Shown in pieces: positions 11,994 to 13,286 of a stretch of DNA of 13,286 nt. Every line of letters starts with the position of its first letter. Within the stretch, counting starts at the first letter, position 1. The notes beneath the pieces are model-generated. The model was given only the letters and a program-made list of their open reading frames with translations, was not told the DNA's origin and did not search any database. Location: positions 1 to 13,286 of the forward strand of contig JAZFYI010000057.1 of assembly GCA_036443455.1 (NCBI GenBank), written 5' to 3'. The position numbers were made by a program, and so were the translations under genes. The stretch comes from MnTg04 sp036443455 (lineage in GTDB: Bacteria; Pseudomonadota; Gammaproteobacteria; Steroidobacterales; MnTg04).

Positions 11994-12962
11994 TCAGCTC
12001 GGCTTGGCTTTCATTCGATCCAGAACCCGGGTCAGATCGGCAGGCAACGGCGCACTGAGCAGCAATTCGTCCCCGCTCGGCGTCGTAAAATTCAATGCCT
12101 GCGCATGCAGGAACAAGCGCCTCAACCTCTTTCGCTCCATGCGCCGGTTGAATTCGCCATCGCCATAACGGGCATCTCCCGCCAGCGGATGGCCGGCATG
12201 GGCCGCATGCACCCGCACCTGGTGGGTGCGACCGGTCGCAAGCACCACCGACATTAACGTCGCTTCCCGGTAAAAGGTTTGCGGAACGAATTGGGTGCGG
12301 GCCTTTTTGCCGGCGGCATCGACCGTGACATGTCTTTCGCCGGAACGCCGGGTATTGGTTTGCAGTGGCGCCTCGATCCATTTGCTGCCGAGTTGCCACT
12401 TGCCGCGGACCAGGGCGAGATAATGCTTTTCAACCCGCCCTTCCCGAAGCAGCTGGTGTATCCAGCGCAGACTGCTTTTCTTTTTCGCCAGGACCAGGCA
12501 ACCGCTGGTCGACCGGTCGAGCCGATGCGCCAGCTCAAGGCTCGCCCATTTTTCATGCTGCCGCAAAATCTCGATCACCCCGAGACTGATGCCGCTACCG
12601 CCGTGGACCGCCATGCCGGATGGTTTGTCGATGACCAGGAAATCGGCATTTTCGAAAATAACCTGCTGGCGCAGCTGCTCGAGGCGCCCGGGAGCGGCGG
12701 CGGCGTCCGGCCGTTGTTCCATGCGCACCGGGGGAATCCTGACCTTGTCGCCGACAACGATCCGCTGACTGGGCTTGGCGCGGCCGCCATTGACCCTGAC
12801 TTCTCCCTTGCGCAGCAGGCGATAGATGCGGGTCCTCGGTATGCCCTTGAGTTCGCGCAGCAGGAAGTTGTCGATGCGTTGACCGTCGCTTTCCCGGTCA
12901 ACTTCGATGTGACGTACGCCATGTGTGGAAAATTGCTTATTTTTCAATGGGGAACCCGGCAT
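11994..12962 (-). CDS. rluC: 23S rRNA pseudouridine synthase RluC
   Basis: RluC makes pseudouridines 955, 2504 and 2580 of 23S rRNA in E. coli. The 322-residue product has an S4 RNA-binding domain (about 27-85: QRIDNFLLRELKGIPRTRIYRLLRKGEVRVNGG in substance, then VGDKVRIPPVR). The synthase domain follows, with FLVIDKPSGMAVHGGSG at 108-124 and the catalytic HRLDRSTSG at 146-154 (Asp149). Further motifs are HYLALVRGKW, TGRTHQVRVHAAHAGHPLAGDARYGD and RLFLHAQAL. Similarity to E. coli RluC is continuous, including the IPPVR linker. The start at 12962 has no clear ribosome-binding site. It ends 13 nt from the maf stop (convergent), and the rightward promoter next to its 5' end matches the rluC/rne arrangement. 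Confidence 0.95.
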   Translation of the reverse strand: MPGSPLKNKQFSTHGVRHIEVDRESDGQRIDNFLLRELKGIPRTRIYRLLRKGEVRVNGGRAKPSQRIVVGDKVRIPPVRMEQRPDAAAAPGRLEQLRQQVIFENADFLVIDKPSGMAVHGGSGISLGVIEILRQHEKWASLELAHRLDRSTSGCLVLAKKKSSLRWIHQLLREGRVEKHYLALVRGKWQLGSKWIEAPLQTNTRRSGERHVTVDAAGKKARTQFVPQTFYREATLMSVVLATGRTHQVRVHAAHAGHPLAGDARYGDGEFNRRMERKRLRRLFLHAQALNFTTPSGDELLLSAPLPADLTRVLDRMKAKPS

Positions 12963-12979
12963 AACTGAAATAAAATGGA

Positions 12980-13008
12980 TTGATGATCCCTAGCCAGGTT
13001 GCTATAGT
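12980..13008 (+). promoter_or_regulatory. Strong rightward promoter with extended -10
   Basis: TTGATG (12980-12985) and TATAGT (13003-13008) have a 17-bp spacer. TGC directly precedes the -10, giving an extended TGn element. The start would fall near 13015. At least 270 nt of transcript follow without a recognisable gene. Confidence 0.75.
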
Positions 13009-13009
13009 A

Positions 13010-13045
13010 CCGCAGACATGGTGGGCACGCGGATAAAGTCTGCGG
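13010..13045 (+). other. Hairpin at the start of the right-edge leader
   Basis: CCGCAGAC (13010-13017) and GTCTGCGG (13038-13045) pair perfectly over 8 bp around a 20-nt loop. It sits at the predicted 5' end of the transcript and could shield that end. A second perfect 6-bp hairpin, AATGAT / ATCATT, follows at 13065-13083. Confidence 0.6.
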
Positions 13046-13157
13046 ACACCAGGCCTATAGTTTTAATGATGGCGTGGATCATTCCGTGCCGGACGACTCA
13101 ACAATCGGTTTTCCGGATTAACGATAGCCGTCGCTGAACACCCCCCCTGGTCCGCCG

Positions 13158-13183
13158 GGCTCCCTGAGCCAGACAAATCTGGC
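13158..13183 (+). other. Two overlapping, mutually exclusive hairpins in the right-edge leader
   Basis: GGCTC-CCT-GAGCC (13158-13170) and GCCAGA-CAAA-TCTGGC (13168-13183) share the bases 13168-13170, so both cannot form fully at once. Such an arrangement could be a switch or chance; no ligand is suggested. Confidence 0.45.
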
Positions 13184-13286
13184 AGCAAAGTCTCGCAAAT
13201 GAACCAGGCTCGAATCAGCATGAATTGGCGCCGATCCCGAGGGATGGGCTGAATTGAACATTATGCAAGCAAGCCAACAGACAGTT

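Larger units (their letters stand above)
12963..13286. other. Gene-free right edge, probable rne 5' leader
   Basis: No coding frame with family resemblance was found in these 324 bp. A strong rightward promoter at 12980-13008 is followed by a stretch rich in hairpins and running off the window. In E. coli the divergent neighbour of rluC is rne (RNase E), whose long structured leader is used for autoregulation. That this is the rne leader is inference from synteny only. Confidence 0.5.

Noticed and set aside
13263..13286. ATG at the right edge as the start of rne
   Set aside because: The encoded MQASQQTV does not resemble the RNase E start (MKRMLINATQ in E. coli) and no ribosome-binding site is seen.

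Overview
The window is GC-rich, tightly packed bacterial chromosome, most likely from a gammaproteobacterium outside the enterics. The evidence is an E. coli-type LexA with E. coli-type operator boxes, an OprI/Lpp-type alanine-zipper lipoprotein, and the order rluC / maf(yceF) / rpmF-plsX-fabH, which is the E. coli order with yceD missing. No transposase, integrase, CRISPR array, tRNA or rRNA was seen. Genus-level placement (for example an uncultured marine lineage) is a guess that the sequence alone cannot settle.

Left part (1-3350, minus strand): an SOS mutagenesis operon, lexA-imuA-imuB-dnaE2 (imuC). The last gene runs off the left edge. A sigma70-like promoter in front of lexA is covered by two perfect CTGT-N8-ACAG LexA boxes, so the repressor controls itself and the ImuA/ImuB/DnaE2 translesion mutasome. 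An unusually AT-rich spacer separates imuA from imuB, while imuB and dnaE2 overlap by 4 bp.

Centre-left (3350-5870, plus strand): a region of about 380 bp with no gene, carrying a long nested imperfect palindrome; then a PYROXD2/phytoene-desaturase-type FAD oxidoreductase; then a small OprI/Lpp-like outer-membrane lipoprotein ending in a C-terminal lysine and followed by a strong terminator. Facing it across that terminator is a minus-strand LysM-YkuD L,D-transpeptidase, the enzyme class that in E. coli joins Lpp to peptidoglycan. The pair plausibly forms an envelope-tethering unit. A glutathione-S-transferase-like gene lies upstream of the transpeptidase.

Centre (7700-8730): a DUF1232/YkvA-like cytoplasmic protein. 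After it comes an intergenic region with two perfect TGTGA-N6-TCACA dyads exactly 40 bp apart, of the CRP/Vfr/Clp type. Just downstream is an unrecognised 61-residue protein built from a duplicated W-D-x-Y-x-x-W-Q motif. This is the most novel-looking unit in the window.

Right part (8734-12962): the lipid-precursor and ribosome operon rpmF-plsX-fabH (minus strand). A near-consensus promoter reads into it about 300 nt upstream of rpmF. The leader holds four 13-bp tandem repeats and lacks the yceD gene usually found there. Divergent from it is maf/yceF (7-methyl-GTP pyrophosphatase), which converges with rluC (23S rRNA pseudouridine synthase). At the right edge (12963-13286) a strong rightward promoter and a hairpin-rich untranslated stretch read out of the window. 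By synteny this is probably the leader of rne (RNase E), but no rne coding sequence is visible.
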